A stretch of 64,000 nucleotides of DNA from Mycobacterium sp. Z3061 (GCF_031583025.1 NZ_CP134062.1:5863234-5927233), one strand, 5' to 3'. Shown: positions 1-8,765, counted from the stretch's first letter. Notes: generated from the letters alone by a model not told the origin. Translations and numbers: made by a program.

Positions 1-1205
1 CCGAACACCTCGTCCTGTGCGATCTCGCTGTCCGGGTCGACGTTGGTGAGCAGGGTCGGCGCGTAGAAGAAACCGGGATCCAATCGCTTGCCGCCGGTGA
101 CCAGCGTGGCACCGGCGGCGACGGCCCGCTGGACCATGCCGTCGACCTTGTCGCGCTGGCGCTCGTTGATCAGCGGTCCCATATAGGTTTTCGGATCGCC
201 CGGGTCGCCGTGGCGAACCTTGGCGAAGTTCTGCGCGATCAGGTCGACGATCTCGTCATGGTGCTTCCTCGGCACCAGCAGCCGCGAGGTGAGCGCGCAG
301 CCCTGGCCGGCATGCGTGACCATGCTGAACGCGGCGAACATGGCCGCACCGGCGAAGTCGGCGTCGTCGAGCATGATCACCGCGGACTTGCCGCCCAGCT
401 CCAGGAAGACGCGCTTGACGGTGTCACTGGCCGCGGCCATGATCCTGCGCCCGACCGCCGTCGATCCGGTGAAGGTGACCACGTCGACGTCGGGACTGGT
501 GGTCAGCGCTTCGCCCACCGCGGGATCCGAAGAACTCAGCACGTTGACCACGCCGGGCGGGATGTCGGTGTGGTTGGCGATCAGCTCGCCGAGGGCCAGC
601 GTGACCAGCGGCGTGTCCGGCGCTCCCTTGAGTACGACGGTGCAGCCGGCGGCGAGCGCGGGCGGCAGCTTGGCGAGCGCGAGCTGGTTCGGGTAGTTGT
701 AGGCGATGATCGCCGCGACCACCCCCGCGGCTTCCTTCTCCACCCAGCGGTGGTGGCGCATGCCGCGCGACTCTTTCTCCCCAAGGTCTTCGGAGAACTC
801 ATAGGTGCGCAACAGGTCGGCGTAGAACCGGACGATGCCGATCGGCTCGTCGAGCTGCGCGCCGTGGGTCAGCGCGCGGGTGGCGCCAACCTCGGCGATC
901 GTCAGTTCACGCAATTCCTCGGCATGGTCGAGCAGCGCCTGATGCAGCTGATCCAGACAGCGGATGCGGAACTCGACATCGGTGGACCAAGAGGTGGTGT
1001 CGAAGGCGCGCCGGGCCGCCGCGATGGCCTGTTCGGCCTCCTCGACGCCGGCGTCGGGCGCATATCCCAGCACTCCGCCGGTGGCGGGGTTGATGGTGGG
1101 AAACGTCTTCTCCGTTGCCACCAGTCGACCGTCGATCAGCAATCTGCGGGTCGGTTGATCGCCCACTTGAGCGTCCTGGGTCGCCGCCGCGTCCTGCACT
1201 GACAT
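1..1205 (-). CDS. Aldehyde dehydrogenase (3' end beyond the window)
   Basis: NAD(P)+-dependent aldehyde dehydrogenase that would oxidise an aldehyde to its acid in the cytosol. About 400 residues are visible; the C-terminus lies left of position 1. Reading from ATG at 1205, the family signature FLELGGKSA carries the general-base Glu, and HAGQGCALTSRL carries the catalytic Cys. A purine-rich GAGAGG ribosome site lies a few bases before the ATG. It is divergent from the SDR-ferredoxin-P450 operon, and the shared promoter region holds two copies of the GAGAAT-N3-ATTCTC palindrome, so the two units are probably co-regulated. A role in oxidising aldehydes made after P450 hydroxylation is inferred; the substrate is unknown. 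Confidence 0.93.
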   Translation of the reverse strand, partial: MSVQDAAATQDAQVGDQPTRRLLIDGRLVATEKTFPTINPATGGVLGYAPDAGVEEAEQAIAAARRAFDTTSWSTDVEFRIRCLDQLHQALLDHAEELRELTIAEVGATRALTHGAQLDEPIGIVRFYADLLRTYEFSEDLGEKESRGMRHHRWVEKEAAGVVAAIIAYNYPNQLALAKLPPALAAGCTVVLKGAPDTPLVTLALGELIANHTDIPPGVVNVLSSSDPAVGEALTTSPDVDVVTFTGSTAVGRRIMAAASDTVKRVFLELGGKSAVIMLDDADFAGAAMFAAFSMVTHAGQGCALTSRLLVPRKHHDEIVDLIAQNFAKVRHGDPGDPKTYMGPLINERQRDKVDGMVQRAVAAGATLVTGGKRLDPGFFYAPTLLTNVDPDSEIAQDEVF

Positions 1206-1238
1206 AGGGCCTCTCGCGCTTGGTGTGGTGGCCGTCAC

Positions 1239-1253
1239 GATAATTTCATTCTC
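1239..1253. promoter_or_regulatory. Operator-like palindrome, regulon A copy 1 (one mismatch)
   Basis: GATAAT-TTC-ATTCTC, one base off the consensus GAGAAT-N3-ATTCTC seen repeatedly in this window. It lies about 34 bp upstream of the aldehyde dehydrogenase start. A longer TGAGAA-N10-TTCTCA dyad follows at 1282-1303. Confidence 0.6.
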
Positions 1254-1414
1254 ATCTCCGGCGAATCTTACATTCGGGACGTGAGAAGACAAGCGAGTTC
1301 TCATCCCTGATTGCGCAGGTCACGGGCTGAGCGACCGCTCAGCGACCTCCCGTTCTGGCAGCTTGCCGCAGGCCCGGGGCGGTTTCTCGCCTCTCTTGCG
1401 GGCCGCTTCAGCCT

Positions 1415-1429
1415 GAGAGTACGATTCTC
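1415..1429. promoter_or_regulatory. Operator-like palindrome, regulon A copy 2 (one mismatch)
   Basis: GAGAGT-ACG-ATTCTC with flanking T/A that extends the dyad to 17 bp. It lies 58 bp upstream of the SDR start at 1487, on the far side of the divergent promoter region from copy 1. This suggests one operator for each direction. Confidence 0.65.
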
Positions 1430-1486
1430 ATAATTGCGAGGGAGATTCTTTGTGTATGAGATCGACAACCTGACGACTCGGAGTCG

Positions 1487-2194
1487 GTGACCGTGAGAAC
1501 TGCGGTGGTCACCGGCGGCGGGTCCGGCATCGGCCTGGCGGTTGCGCAACGCCTCCGGGCGGACGGGCGCGCGGTCGCGACCATAGACCTCAAGTCATCC
1601 GATGACGACCTCTGCTACACCGCGGATGTCACCGACCGCTCGCAGATCGACGCGGCGCTGTCGGCAATCCGGGACCGCCTGGGACCCGTCACGATTCTGG
1701 TCAACGCGGCCGGACTGGACGGCTTCAAGCGGTTCACCAACATCACGTTCGAGGATTGGCAGCGGGTGATCGACGTCAATCTGCACGGCGTGTTCCACAT
1801 GATCCAGGCGGTGTTGCCCGACATGTTGGACGCGGGTTGGGGACGCATCGTGAACATCTCCTCGTCGAGCACGCATTCCGGCGTTCCGTACATGTCGCAC
1901 TACGTGGCCGCCAAGTCCGCCGTCAACGGACTGACGAAGTCCCTGGCACTCGAGTACGGGCCGAGCGGCATCACGGTCAACGCCGTACCCCCCGGCTTCA
2001 TCGACACCCCGATGTTGCGCAATGCCGAGAACCAGGGGTTCCTGGGTGATGTCGAACAGAACATCGCCCGCACACCGGTGCGCCGCATCGGCAAGCCCGA
2101 GGACATCGCCGCGGCGTGTGCCTTCCTGTCTTCGGAGGAGGCCGGCTACATCACCGGTCAGATACTGGGTGTCAACGGCGGTCGGAACACCTGA
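1487..2194 (+). CDS. Short-chain dehydrogenase/reductase (SDR)
   Basis: Classical SDR of about 235 residues that would interconvert an alcohol and a ketone with NAD(P)(H). Visible motifs are the TGGGSGIG cofactor loop near residue 10, the NAAG motif, catalytic Ser in NISSSS, and YVAAK (Tyr/Lys). The C-terminal GQILGVNGG is typical of the fold. GTG at 1487 gives the longest reading, but GTG at 1493 lies 9 nt after GGAG and is equally likely. It is the first gene of an SDR-ferredoxin-P450 operon, so it may oxidise the alcohol the P450 makes (inferred from context). A regulon A palindrome lies in its promoter. Confidence 0.9.
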   Translation: MTVRTAVVTGGGSGIGLAVAQRLRADGRAVATIDLKSSDDDLCYTADVTDRSQIDAALSAIRDRLGPVTILVNAAGLDGFKRFTNITFEDWQRVIDVNLHGVFHMIQAVLPDMLDAGWGRIVNISSSSTHSGVPYMSHYVAAKSAVNGLTKSLALEYGPSGITVNAVPPGFIDTPMLRNAENQGFLGDVEQNIARTPVRRIGKPEDIAAACAFLSSEEAGYITGQILGVNGGRNT

Positions 2195-2208
2195 GCGCGG
2201 GAGGTTTC

Positions 2209-2403
2209 GTGAAGGTCTGGGTTGATCCGGAACGCTGCCAGGGGCACACCTTGTGTGCGATGATCGCACCGGATTCGTTCCAGCTCAGCGACATTGACGG
2301 TAGTTCGTCGGCGATCAACGAGGTGGTGCCGGAGGATCAGGTCGATCAGGTTCGCGAGGCCGCGCAGTCCTGCCCCGAGCAGGCCATCATTCTACGCGAT
2401 TGA
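2209..2403 (+). CDS. [3Fe-4S] ferredoxin (P450 partner type)
   Basis: 64-residue ferredoxin starting at GTG 2209, preceded by GGGAGG at good spacing. The cluster motif is C-QGHTL-C with a later SCPEQAI, giving the three-cysteine pattern C-x5-C...C-P of mycobacterial P450 ferredoxins. The variable middle residue is His. It lies directly before a P450 gene, so it most likely delivers electrons to that enzyme. Four other ferredoxins in this window carry Phe, Asn, His and Ser at this position. Confidence 0.92.
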   Translation: MKVWVDPERCQGHTLCAMIAPDSFQLSDIDGSSSAINEVVPEDQVDQVREAAQSCPEQAIILRD

Positions 2404-2423
2404 ACACCAAGGGAGACAACGCA

Positions 2424-3785
2424 TTGAGCGTCGATGATGTCGTGGCCGACGACCGGAAGAGGCACAGCTACCACTTCGACCGCCATTCCGCGGAGTACCG
2501 CTCGCAGTTCAAGACGATCACCGAGGAGATGCACGCCAAGTGCCCGATGGCGTGGACCGACACCTACGGCGGGCACTGGGTCGCCGCGGGCAGCCACGAG
2601 GTGTTCGAGCTGGCCCGGTGTCCCGCCGTGTCCAACGACCACGATATCCGTGGCGAACGTCGTGGCTATAAAGGTATTTCGATCCCGACCGCCCGCCGGG
2701 TCAGCGTCGTGCGCGGCGGCATCCTGGAGATGGACGACCCCGAGCACCGCATCTATCGCACCGTGCTCAACCCGTACCTGTCACCCGCGGCCGTCAAGCG
2801 CTGGGAGCCATTCATCGACGACGTGACCCGCGCCTGCCTCGACGAGAAGATCGAGGGCGGAACCATCGACTTCGTCGATGACCTGGCCAATGTCGTTCCG
2901 GCCGTGCTGACTCTGGCGATGTTGGGCATCCCGCTGGCGAAGTGGAACCTGTACAGCGAGCCGGTCCATGCCGCGGTCTACACGCCGGAGCACTCGCCGG
3001 ACATCGAACGGGTCACCGAGATGCACCGCCAGATGGGCCTGGACATGGTCAACAACATGATCGAGATTCGGGAGAACCCGCGTCCCGGCCTGGTTAATGC
3101 GTTGTTGCAGATGCGGATCGACCGTGAGCCGGCTCCCGATCTGGAGATCCTCGGCAACCTCGGCCTGATCATCGGCGGCGGCTTCGACACCACCACAGCA
3201 CTGACGGCGCATTCGCTGGAATGGCTGTCGGACAATCCCGATCAGCGGGAACGGCTTCGGCGCGATCGCGACACACTTCTGGACCCTGCGACCGAAGAGT
3301 TTCTGCGCTACTTCACGCCGGCACCCGGAGACGGTCGCACCTTCTCCGAGGACACCGAACTGGACGGCACGCAGTTCAAAGAGGGTGAGCGGCTGTGGAT
3401 CTCGTGGGCCATGGCCAACCGCGACCCCGCTGTGTTCCACGATCCCGATGACGTGCTCTTGGACCGTAAGGGCAACCGGCACTTCAGCTTCGGCATCGGT
3501 ATGCACCGCTGCATCGGCTCGAATGTGGCGCGTACGGTGTTCAAGTCGATGCTCAACGCGGTGCTCGACCGGATGCCCGACTACCGCTGTCAACCGGCCG
3601 GCACCGTGCACTACGAGACGATCGGCGTGATCCAGGGCATGCGCAAGCTGCCGGCCACTTTCACGCCCGGCCCCCGCGTCGGCGCCGGCCTGGATGAGAC
3701 TCTCGATAAGCTGCAACGCATTTGCGACGAGCAGGAACTCGCTCGTCCGATCACCGAGCGCAAGGAATCCGCGGAGATTTCCTAG
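2424..3785 (+). CDS. Cytochrome P450
   Basis: Soluble P450 monooxygenase of about 453 residues. It has the I-helix GGGFDTTT, the EEFLR (ExxR) motif of helix K, and the haem loop HFSFGIGMHRCIG with the Cys ligand near residue 363. I prefer the TTG start at 2424, 8 nt after GGGAG; an in-frame TTG at 2400 would overlap the ferredoxin stop. The C-terminus runs about 40 residues past the usual P450 end with a charged, helical-looking tail. It is operonic with the preceding ferredoxin and SDR. The CYP family and substrate could not be assigned by eye. A strong hairpin follows the stop codon. Confidence 0.93.
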   Translation: MSVDDVVADDRKRHSYHFDRHSAEYRSQFKTITEEMHAKCPMAWTDTYGGHWVAAGSHEVFELARCPAVSNDHDIRGERRGYKGISIPTARRVSVVRGGILEMDDPEHRIYRTVLNPYLSPAAVKRWEPFIDDVTRACLDEKIEGGTIDFVDDLANVVPAVLTLAMLGIPLAKWNLYSEPVHAAVYTPEHSPDIERVTEMHRQMGLDMVNNMIEIRENPRPGLVNALLQMRIDREPAPDLEILGNLGLIIGGGFDTTTALTAHSLEWLSDNPDQRERLRRDRDTLLDPATEEFLRYFTPAPGDGRTFSEDTELDGTQFKEGERLWISWAMANRDPAVFHDPDDVLLDRKGNRHFSFGIGMHRCIGSNVARTVFKSMLNAVLDRMPDYRCQPAGTVHYETIGVIQGMRKLPATFTPGPRVGAGLDETLDKLQRICDEQELARPITERKESAEIS

Positions 3786-3786
3786 C

Positions 3787-3846
3787 GCGAGCAGACACAA
3801 AATCGCACTAAATCGCATGCGATTGTGCGAGTTTGTGTCTGCTCGC
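3787..3846. terminator. Hairpin family 1, copy 1 (bidirectional terminator)
   Basis: Long inverted repeat with 15-bp perfect arms (3787-3801 and 3832-3846, GCGAGCAGACACAAA) and a smaller palindrome inside. It lies exactly between the stop codons of the convergent P450 and ACAD genes. Three relatives occur at 27.6, 48.05 and 48.93 kb. Confidence 0.8.
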
Positions 3847-3854
3847 GGGGGAAC

Positions 3855-5030
3855 TCAGCCCCGTGGCAGGCCGAGGATGCGCTGGGCGATGATGTTGCGC
3901 TGGATTTCCGACGTGCCCCCGGCGATGGTGCCGGAGAAGCTTCGCGCGTAGCGCTCGAACCAGCTTGCGAAGTAGTGGTCGAGGTTCATCGGCGCATACG
4001 TCCCGGTGAGCCCCGGGTGCACGAGCCCGTCACCACCGGCGGCCTCCAGCGCATGTTCGCTGATGCGCAGTTCAGCCTCGGAGCCAAGCAGTTTCAGCAC
4101 CGAGATCGCCGAGGTGTCGTCCTCGCCGCGGGAGGCCCGGGCCAGCGCCACCGAACCCAGCAGACGCAGGGCTTGTTTGTCCATGATGGTGCTGGCGTAC
4201 TGGTCGCGGTCGAGGTCAGTGGCCGGACGGAAATCGGCGAGCATGTTGTCCATGCGATCGGCGAATCCCAGCCACATCATGGTGCGCTCGTGCCCCAGTG
4301 AGCCGTTGGCCACCCGCCAGCCCTGGTTGAGCTCGCCGACCAGGTTCTCCGCCGGCACTTTCGCGTCGGTGAAGAACACCTCGTTGAAGTCCAGGTCGTC
4401 GTCGGCGCAGATCGACGCGAAGGGGCGGCGCACCACGCCCTCGGTGTCGGTGGGAATCAGCAATGCGCTGATGCCCTTGTGTTTTGGCGCGTCGGGATCG
4501 GTCCGCACGAACGTCAACAACACGTCGGCGTCGTGGGCGCCGGACGTCCACACCTTCTGCCCGTTGACGACGAAGTGATCCCCGTCCCGCACCGCCCGGG
4601 TACGCAACGACGCCAGGTCGGAACCGGCACTCGGCTCGCTCATGCCCAGCGACGCGGTGATCTCAGCACGCAGAATCGGCACCGCCCAGCGATGTTTCTG
4701 CTCCTCGCTGCCGAACGAGATCAGGGAAGCCGCAACGATATTGACACCCTGCGGATTGAGGCTGTGGTAGATCCGGCGGCGGCACAGCTCCTCGAGATAG
4801 ACGTACTGCTGCAACACCGTCGCATTGCGCCCGCCGAACTCCGGGGGCTGGGTCGGCAACAGCCAGCCGTTGTCGAACAACAGCCGCTGCCAACGACGGG
4901 CCCAGCCCGGCATGTGCGACACCGAGCGGGGCCGTTCCACGGTTTCGCTTGCCGCAGGCAGGTTTTCGTCCAGGAACGCGGCAAACTCCGCGCGAAACTC
5001 CTCGACGTCGCTGTCAAAAGTCAGCTGCAC
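3855..5030 (-). CDS. Acyl-CoA dehydrogenase, alpha-type subunit
   Basis: 391-residue FAD-dependent ACAD. It shows the N-terminal helical domain, the flavin-contact motif MSEPSAGSDLAS, NGQKVWTSG, and the C-terminal signature GGTSEIQRNIIAQRILGLP. GTG at 5030 is preceded by GAGGAG. It overlaps the upstream ACAD at 5014-6012 by 17 bp. Such pairs resemble the alpha2beta2 heteromeric ACADs (FadE28/FadE29 type) used on steroid side chains, so I infer a heterotetramer acting on a bulky acyl-CoA. A close paralogue, roughly three-quarters identical by eye, lies at 42853-44028. Confidence 0.92.
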   Translation of the reverse strand: MQLTFDSDVEEFRAEFAAFLDENLPAASETVERPRSVSHMPGWARRWQRLLFDNGWLLPTQPPEFGGRNATVLQQYVYLEELCRRRIYHSLNPQGVNIVAASLISFGSEEQKHRWAVPILRAEITASLGMSEPSAGSDLASLRTRAVRDGDHFVVNGQKVWTSGAHDADVLLTFVRTDPDAPKHKGISALLIPTDTEGVVRRPFASICADDDLDFNEVFFTDAKVPAENLVGELNQGWRVANGSLGHERTMMWLGFADRMDNMLADFRPATDLDRDQYASTIMDKQALRLLGSVALARASRGEDDTSAISVLKLLGSEAELRISEHALEAAGGDGLVHPGLTGTYAPMNLDHYFASWFERYARSFSGTIAGGTSEIQRNIIAQRILGLPRG

Positions 5031-6012
5031 GGTACTCCTCGGCGATCCGCGCCCGGTGTTCGGCCGCGCCCCCGAGCATCAGCTCGCCCGCTTTCGCGCG
5101 CTTGAGCGCGAACTGCAGGTCGTTCTCCCAGGTGAATCCCATCGCCCCGTGCAGCTGTAGCCCATGCCGGAAAACCAGCGACTGGCACTCCCCTGCCGAT
5201 GCCTTGGCCATGGCCGCGGCCAGCCGTCGTCGCGGATCGTCGGCGGAGATGGTCAACGCGGCGAAGTAGGCCAGTGCCCTGGCTCGTTGCACGGCGACGT
5301 GCATGTCGGCCGCCTTGTGCTGGACGGCTTGGAAAGATCCGATGGGAACACCGAATTGGTGCCGGCTGCGGACATGTTCGAGTACCAGATCCAGGATGCG
5401 CTGGCAGGCGCCGACCATGGTGAGGGCCATACCGGTCAGAGCGATGTGGTGCGCTCGCTCGCGGTCTACGTTCACCCGGTCGCTGTCGGGGACCCGAACG
5501 TCGTGAAACGACAGATCGGCCACGTGCAGCACGGGGTCGAACACGGATTCCCGCCGGGCGGACAACTGGCCGGCATCGGTGAGGAACACTCCAGCTTCGG
5601 TGACCACCGCGACACGCTCCGCCCGGTCACCGTCGAGCACATGACGGGCGGTGCCGTCGAGCACCCAGCCGTCGGCGTTGCGGCGCGCGGAGACTCCGCC
5701 GTACACGGCGGTGCCGGACTGGTTCGGATCGAACTGCTCGCCCGCCAGCGGAGCGAACTGGCTCATGGTCGCCAGGAACGGGGTGGGGTCCGTGGCGTGG
5801 CCGAGTTCCTCGAGCACGATCGCCAGTTCCACCGCGCCGGCCGGATCGTTCAGTTCGGTCCAGCCGAGCTGGCGGTAGAGCTTCCACAGCGGCTCGGTAT
5901 CGGCACCGTCCTCAGCCACGCTCCGCACCAGAGACGGAGGACACTGCTTGGTGACGACGTCGCGCACCGTGTCCTGCCACAGCCGCTGATCGGCATCAAA
6001 CTCCAAGAGCAT
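5014..6012 (-). CDS. Acyl-CoA dehydrogenase, beta-type subunit
   Basis: 332-residue ACAD, shorter than the usual 380 or so. It keeps RHQFGVPIGSFQAVQH and LHGAMGFTWENDLQ, typical of the small partner in heteromeric FadE pairs, but lacks the GGTSEIQRN end carried by its partner. ATG at 6012 follows GGGAGG. It is first in a two-gene operon whose promoter carries a perfect regulon A palindrome 31 bp upstream. It probably forms an alpha2beta2 enzyme with the overlapping downstream gene (known behaviour of such pairs, inferred here). Confidence 0.88.
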   Translation of the reverse strand: MLLEFDADQRLWQDTVRDVVTKQCPPSLVRSVAEDGADTEPLWKLYRQLGWTELNDPAGAVELAIVLEELGHATDPTPFLATMSQFAPLAGEQFDPNQSGTAVYGGVSARRNADGWVLDGTARHVLDGDRAERVAVVTEAGVFLTDAGQLSARRESVFDPVLHVADLSFHDVRVPDSDRVNVDRERAHHIALTGMALTMVGACQRILDLVLEHVRSRHQFGVPIGSFQAVQHKAADMHVAVQRARALAYFAALTISADDPRRRLAAAMAKASAGECQSLVFRHGLQLHGAMGFTWENDLQFALKRAKAGELMLGGAAEHRARIAEEYRAADF

Positions 6013-6042
6013 CCGGGCCGCCTCCCGTCACGAGTACCTGGC

Positions 6043-6057
6043 GAGAATAACATTCTC
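6043..6057. promoter_or_regulatory. Operator-like palindrome, regulon A copy 3 (perfect)
   Basis: GAGAAT-AAC-ATTCTC, perfect arms. It lies between the divergent ACAD pair and the SnoaL-epimerase-SDR operon. A weaker second box (minus strand GAGATT-N3-ACTTCC) lies at 6064-6078, centre-to-centre 21 bp away. The same pairing with identical weak-box arms occurs at 44102-44138. Confidence 0.8.
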
Positions 6058-6123
6058 TTTGATGGAAGTAGTAATCTCGAAATCTGCCTACGCCTTACAT
6101 ACGAGTTACGAAGGGGCCCGCAA

Positions 6124-6624
6124 ATGCCGGACGCCACAACCGCGCTCTGGGAGATCGAGGCGATCAAGCAGCTCAAAGCCCGCTACTGCCGCTACCTGGA
6201 CACCAAGCGGTGGGACGACTGGCGGCGGCTGTTCACCGACGACTTCATCAGCGACACCTCCGCGTCGGGCGGCAAATTGATCAGCGGGGCCGACGAGTTC
6301 GTGGCCTTCGTCCGCGGCACGCTCGGCAAGGCGTCCCAGCCGACGGCTCATCAGGTGCATGCGCCGGAGATCGAGCTGACGTCGGAGACGACGGCGACCG
6401 GTGTGTGGGCACTCGAGGACGTGGTCCGGCTGGGGCCGGGGATCAATCTCAATGGGCGTGGGCACTACCACGAAACCTACGAGAAGGTCGACGGACGCTG
6501 GCTCATCAAGTCTTCGACCCTGACCCGGCTGCGGGAGGATGTGTTCAATCCTTTTCTGTCCGTGCGTATCTCACCTCGGCTCCGGGATGCCGGGGCCGCG
6601 CTGGCACGCAGGTTCGGCAAATGA
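6124..6624 (+). CDS. SnoaL/NTF2-like protein
   Basis: 166-residue protein of the SnoaL-like nuclear transport factor 2 fold. The N-terminal ALWEIEAIKQLKARYCRYLDTKRWDDWRRLF is followed by alternating beta strands and a YEKVDGRWLIKSS strand, typical of this family. Members are small cone-shaped cyclases, isomerases, dehydratases or ligand binders, so function cannot be fixed. ATG at 6124 follows AAGGGG. Its stop overlaps the ATG of the next gene by 4 bp, and the operon (SnoaL-epimerase-SDR) starts beside a perfect regulon A palindrome. A second SnoaL-like protein occurs at 32645. Confidence 0.85.
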   Translation: MPDATTALWEIEAIKQLKARYCRYLDTKRWDDWRRLFTDDFISDTSASGGKLISGADEFVAFVRGTLGKASQPTAHQVHAPEIELTSETTATGVWALEDVVRLGPGINLNGRGHYHETYEKVDGRWLIKSSTLTRLREDVFNPFLSVRISPRLRDAGAALARRFGK

Positions 6625-7721
6625 GCCCCGTCACGCTGATCACCGGCGCTTTCGGACAGGTCGGCAAGCGCTGCACCGAAATTTTGCTGGGCCGAGGCCA
6701 CACCGTGATATCCGTGGACCTCGGCACCGACGCCGCGACGGCGGCAGCCAAGACTCTGGCCGGCGCCGCGCACCCGGGCACCCTCGTCCCGGAGTTCATC
6801 GACCTCACCGACCCCGACGCGGTCGACGCCGTCGTGAGACGCCACCGGCCCGGCGCGATTGTGCACCTGGCCGCGATCGTCTCGCCGCCCTCCTACCGCA
6901 ATCCCCGGTTAGCTCGCAAGGTCAATGTCGAAGGCACCCGGCACCTGGTGCTGGCCGCACAGTCCCTGAGCGACCCTCCTCTGTTCGTATTCGCCTCCAG
7001 CGCGGCCGTTTACGGGTCCCGCAATCCACACCGCCACCCGGAACTGATCACCGGCGAGACGCCGGTCAATCCGATCGAGCAGTACGGCGAAGACAAGGTG
7101 CTGGCCGAGCGGGCGATTGTCGGGAGCGGGGTGCCCTACGCGCTGCTCCGACTTGCCGCGATCGTCTCGCCCGACACTGCCGCCACGTTTAACGGCGACC
7201 ATCTGGTGCTCGTGCGGGCCACTCCGGTGGACAACCGCATGCATGCGACAGATGCCCGGGACGTCGCGCTGGCGTTCGCCAACGCCGTCGACCGGCGTGC
7301 TGCAGTCGCCGGCAAGGTGTTCGTGGTCGCCGGCAACGACACCAATCTCTGCACGATGGGTGATATGCAGGACGACATGATGGCCGCCCTCGGCATCGGC
7401 CGTCTCGGCCCGTCGGTCGGTTTGCCCGGTGATCCCGATGACGACCGCGGCTGGGCTTTCACCGGTTGGTTCGACACGACGGAATCCCAAGAGCTGCTGG
7501 ACTATCAGCAACACGACTGGTCGGACACCGTCACGTGGGTGGCCGAGTCGATGGGCCTTCGCCGCCTGCTGCTGCGAGCGCTCGGACCAGCCATCCGGCC
7601 GGTGATACTCGTGTTCCTCGCGCTGCAGCGCCGGCTGGAGCACCGTGGCCGGTACGCCGACCCGTGGACGTTCATGCGCGGCAAGTACGGACCTGAGATG
7701 CTGGCCGGCACCGAGGCGTGA
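6621..7721 (+). CDS. NAD-dependent epimerase/dehydratase family (extended SDR)
   Basis: 366-residue extended SDR. It has the Rossmann motif TGAFGQVG at residues 8-15, SSAAVYG, and the catalytic YGEDK (YxxxK). The C-terminal 50 residues (SMGLRRLLLRALG...) are basic and amphipathic and could touch a membrane. ATG at 6621 overlaps the previous stop (ATGA). It is followed immediately by another extended SDR. Likely an oxidoreductase or epimerase on a hydroxylated or sugar-like intermediate; substrate unknown. Confidence 0.87.
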   Translation: MSPVTLITGAFGQVGKRCTEILLGRGHTVISVDLGTDAATAAAKTLAGAAHPGTLVPEFIDLTDPDAVDAVVRRHRPGAIVHLAAIVSPPSYRNPRLARKVNVEGTRHLVLAAQSLSDPPLFVFASSAAVYGSRNPHRHPELITGETPVNPIEQYGEDKVLAERAIVGSGVPYALLRLAAIVSPDTAATFNGDHLVLVRATPVDNRMHATDARDVALAFANAVDRRAAVAGKVFVVAGNDTNLCTMGDMQDDMMAALGIGRLGPSVGLPGDPDDDRGWAFTGWFDTTESQELLDYQQHDWSDTVTWVAESMGLRRLLLRALGPAIRPVILVFLALQRRLEHRGRYADPWTFMRGKYGPEMLAGTEA

Positions 7722-8701
7722 TGAAGAAACTCGTCATCGGAGCCAGCGGTTTCCTGGGTTCCCATGTCACCCGTCAACTGGTAATGGCGGGCGACGACGT
7801 GCGGGTCATGGTGCGAAAAACCAGTGCTACCAGGGGCATTGACGACCTGAAGGTGGAACGCTGTTACGGCGACGTGTTCGACGACACCGCCCTGCGAGAG
7901 GCCATGGCGGGCTGCGACGTCGTCTACTACTGCGTGGTCGACGCTCGGATGTGGCTGCGGGACCCGGCACCGCTGTTCCGCACCAATGTGGAGGGACTGC
8001 GTCACGTGCTGGACGCGGCAGTCCGCGCCGAGCTACGCAGGTTCGTCTTCACCAGCAGCAGTGGCACATTGGCGATCAGCGATCAGCGGCCGGTCACCGA
8101 AGAGGACCCACACAACTGGAATGACGGTGGCCCCTACATCGAATCGCGAGTCGCCGCCGAGGATCTGGTGCTGCGCTACGCGCGCGAACGGGGATTACCG
8201 GCCGTCGCGCTGTGCATCTCGACCACCTACGGACCACGCGACTGGGCACCGACTCCGCACGGCGCGCTCATCGCTCAGGTTGCCGCCGGCCGTTTCCCGT
8301 TCTTCATGGGGTTCTCTTCTGAGGTTGTCGGTATCGAAGATGCCGCCCGGGCAATGCTTCTCGCCGCCGAGAACGGCCGCGCCGGACAACGCTACATCAT
8401 CTCCGACCGCTATCTGAGTACCAGAGAGGTCCACGCGATAGCGGCCCGAGCCGTCGGCCGGCGTCCGCCACGCATCCCGATTCCGATGGGCGTCCTGTAT
8501 GCGGTGTCCCGCGCCAACGATGTCGCAGCGCGGCTGTTGAACCGAGACCTGCCGATGGCCTACGTCGGCGCGCGAATGGCGGACCTGATGTCGCCGCTGG
8601 ACCACAGCAAGGCCGAGCGCGAACTCGGCTGGAAACCAGAGCCTGTCGAAAAGTCCATCGCGAAGGCTGCGCGCTGGTTCGCCGCACAGGCGCCCGGGTA
8701 G
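7721..8701 (+). CDS. Extended SDR, dihydroflavonol reductase/3beta-HSD-like
   Basis: 326-residue Rossmann oxidoreductase with GASGFLGSH at the N-terminus and catalytic-loop Ser in FTSSSGT. The usual YxxxK reads YIESR, so the active-site Lys is replaced by Arg. ATG at 7721 (GTG at 7718 possible) overlaps the previous stop by one base (TGATG), implying translational coupling. By resemblance it would reduce or oxidise a ring or side-chain keto/hydroxy group. It ends the SnoaL-epimerase-SDR operon. Confidence 0.87.
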   Translation: MKKLVIGASGFLGSHVTRQLVMAGDDVRVMVRKTSATRGIDDLKVERCYGDVFDDTALREAMAGCDVVYYCVVDARMWLRDPAPLFRTNVEGLRHVLDAAVRAELRRFVFTSSSGTLAISDQRPVTEEDPHNWNDGGPYIESRVAAEDLVLRYARERGLPAVALCISTTYGPRDWAPTPHGALIAQVAAGRFPFFMGFSSEVVGIEDAARAMLLAAENGRAGQRYIISDRYLSTREVHAIAARAVGRRPPRIPIPMGVLYAVSRANDVAARLLNRDLPMAYVGARMADLMSPLDHSKAERELGWKPEPVEKSIAKAARWFAAQAPG

Positions 8702-8743
8702 CCCGTGGTCGATGCGGTTCATCATCGTCAGGGGCGACTCCTG

Positions 8744-8765
8744 TTGATATCACCAGTGATATCAA
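8744..8765. promoter_or_regulatory. Perfect AT-rich palindrome between convergent genes
   Basis: Two 10-bp arms TTGATATCAC around a CA spacer. It lies 43 bp after the SDR stop and 79 bp before the nitroreductase stop, where no promoter is expected. It has no GC-rich stem or T-tract, so it looks like a protein-binding site rather than a terminator. Confidence 0.5.

Noticed and set aside
210-1202. A 330-codon plus-strand frame
   Set aside because: It is antisense to the aldehyde dehydrogenase, whose catalytic Cys and Glu motifs are plain on the minus strand.
3825-4301. A possible gene starting MRVCVCSRG
   Set aside because: The start is translation of the right arm of a family 1 hairpin and the rest is antisense to an ACAD.
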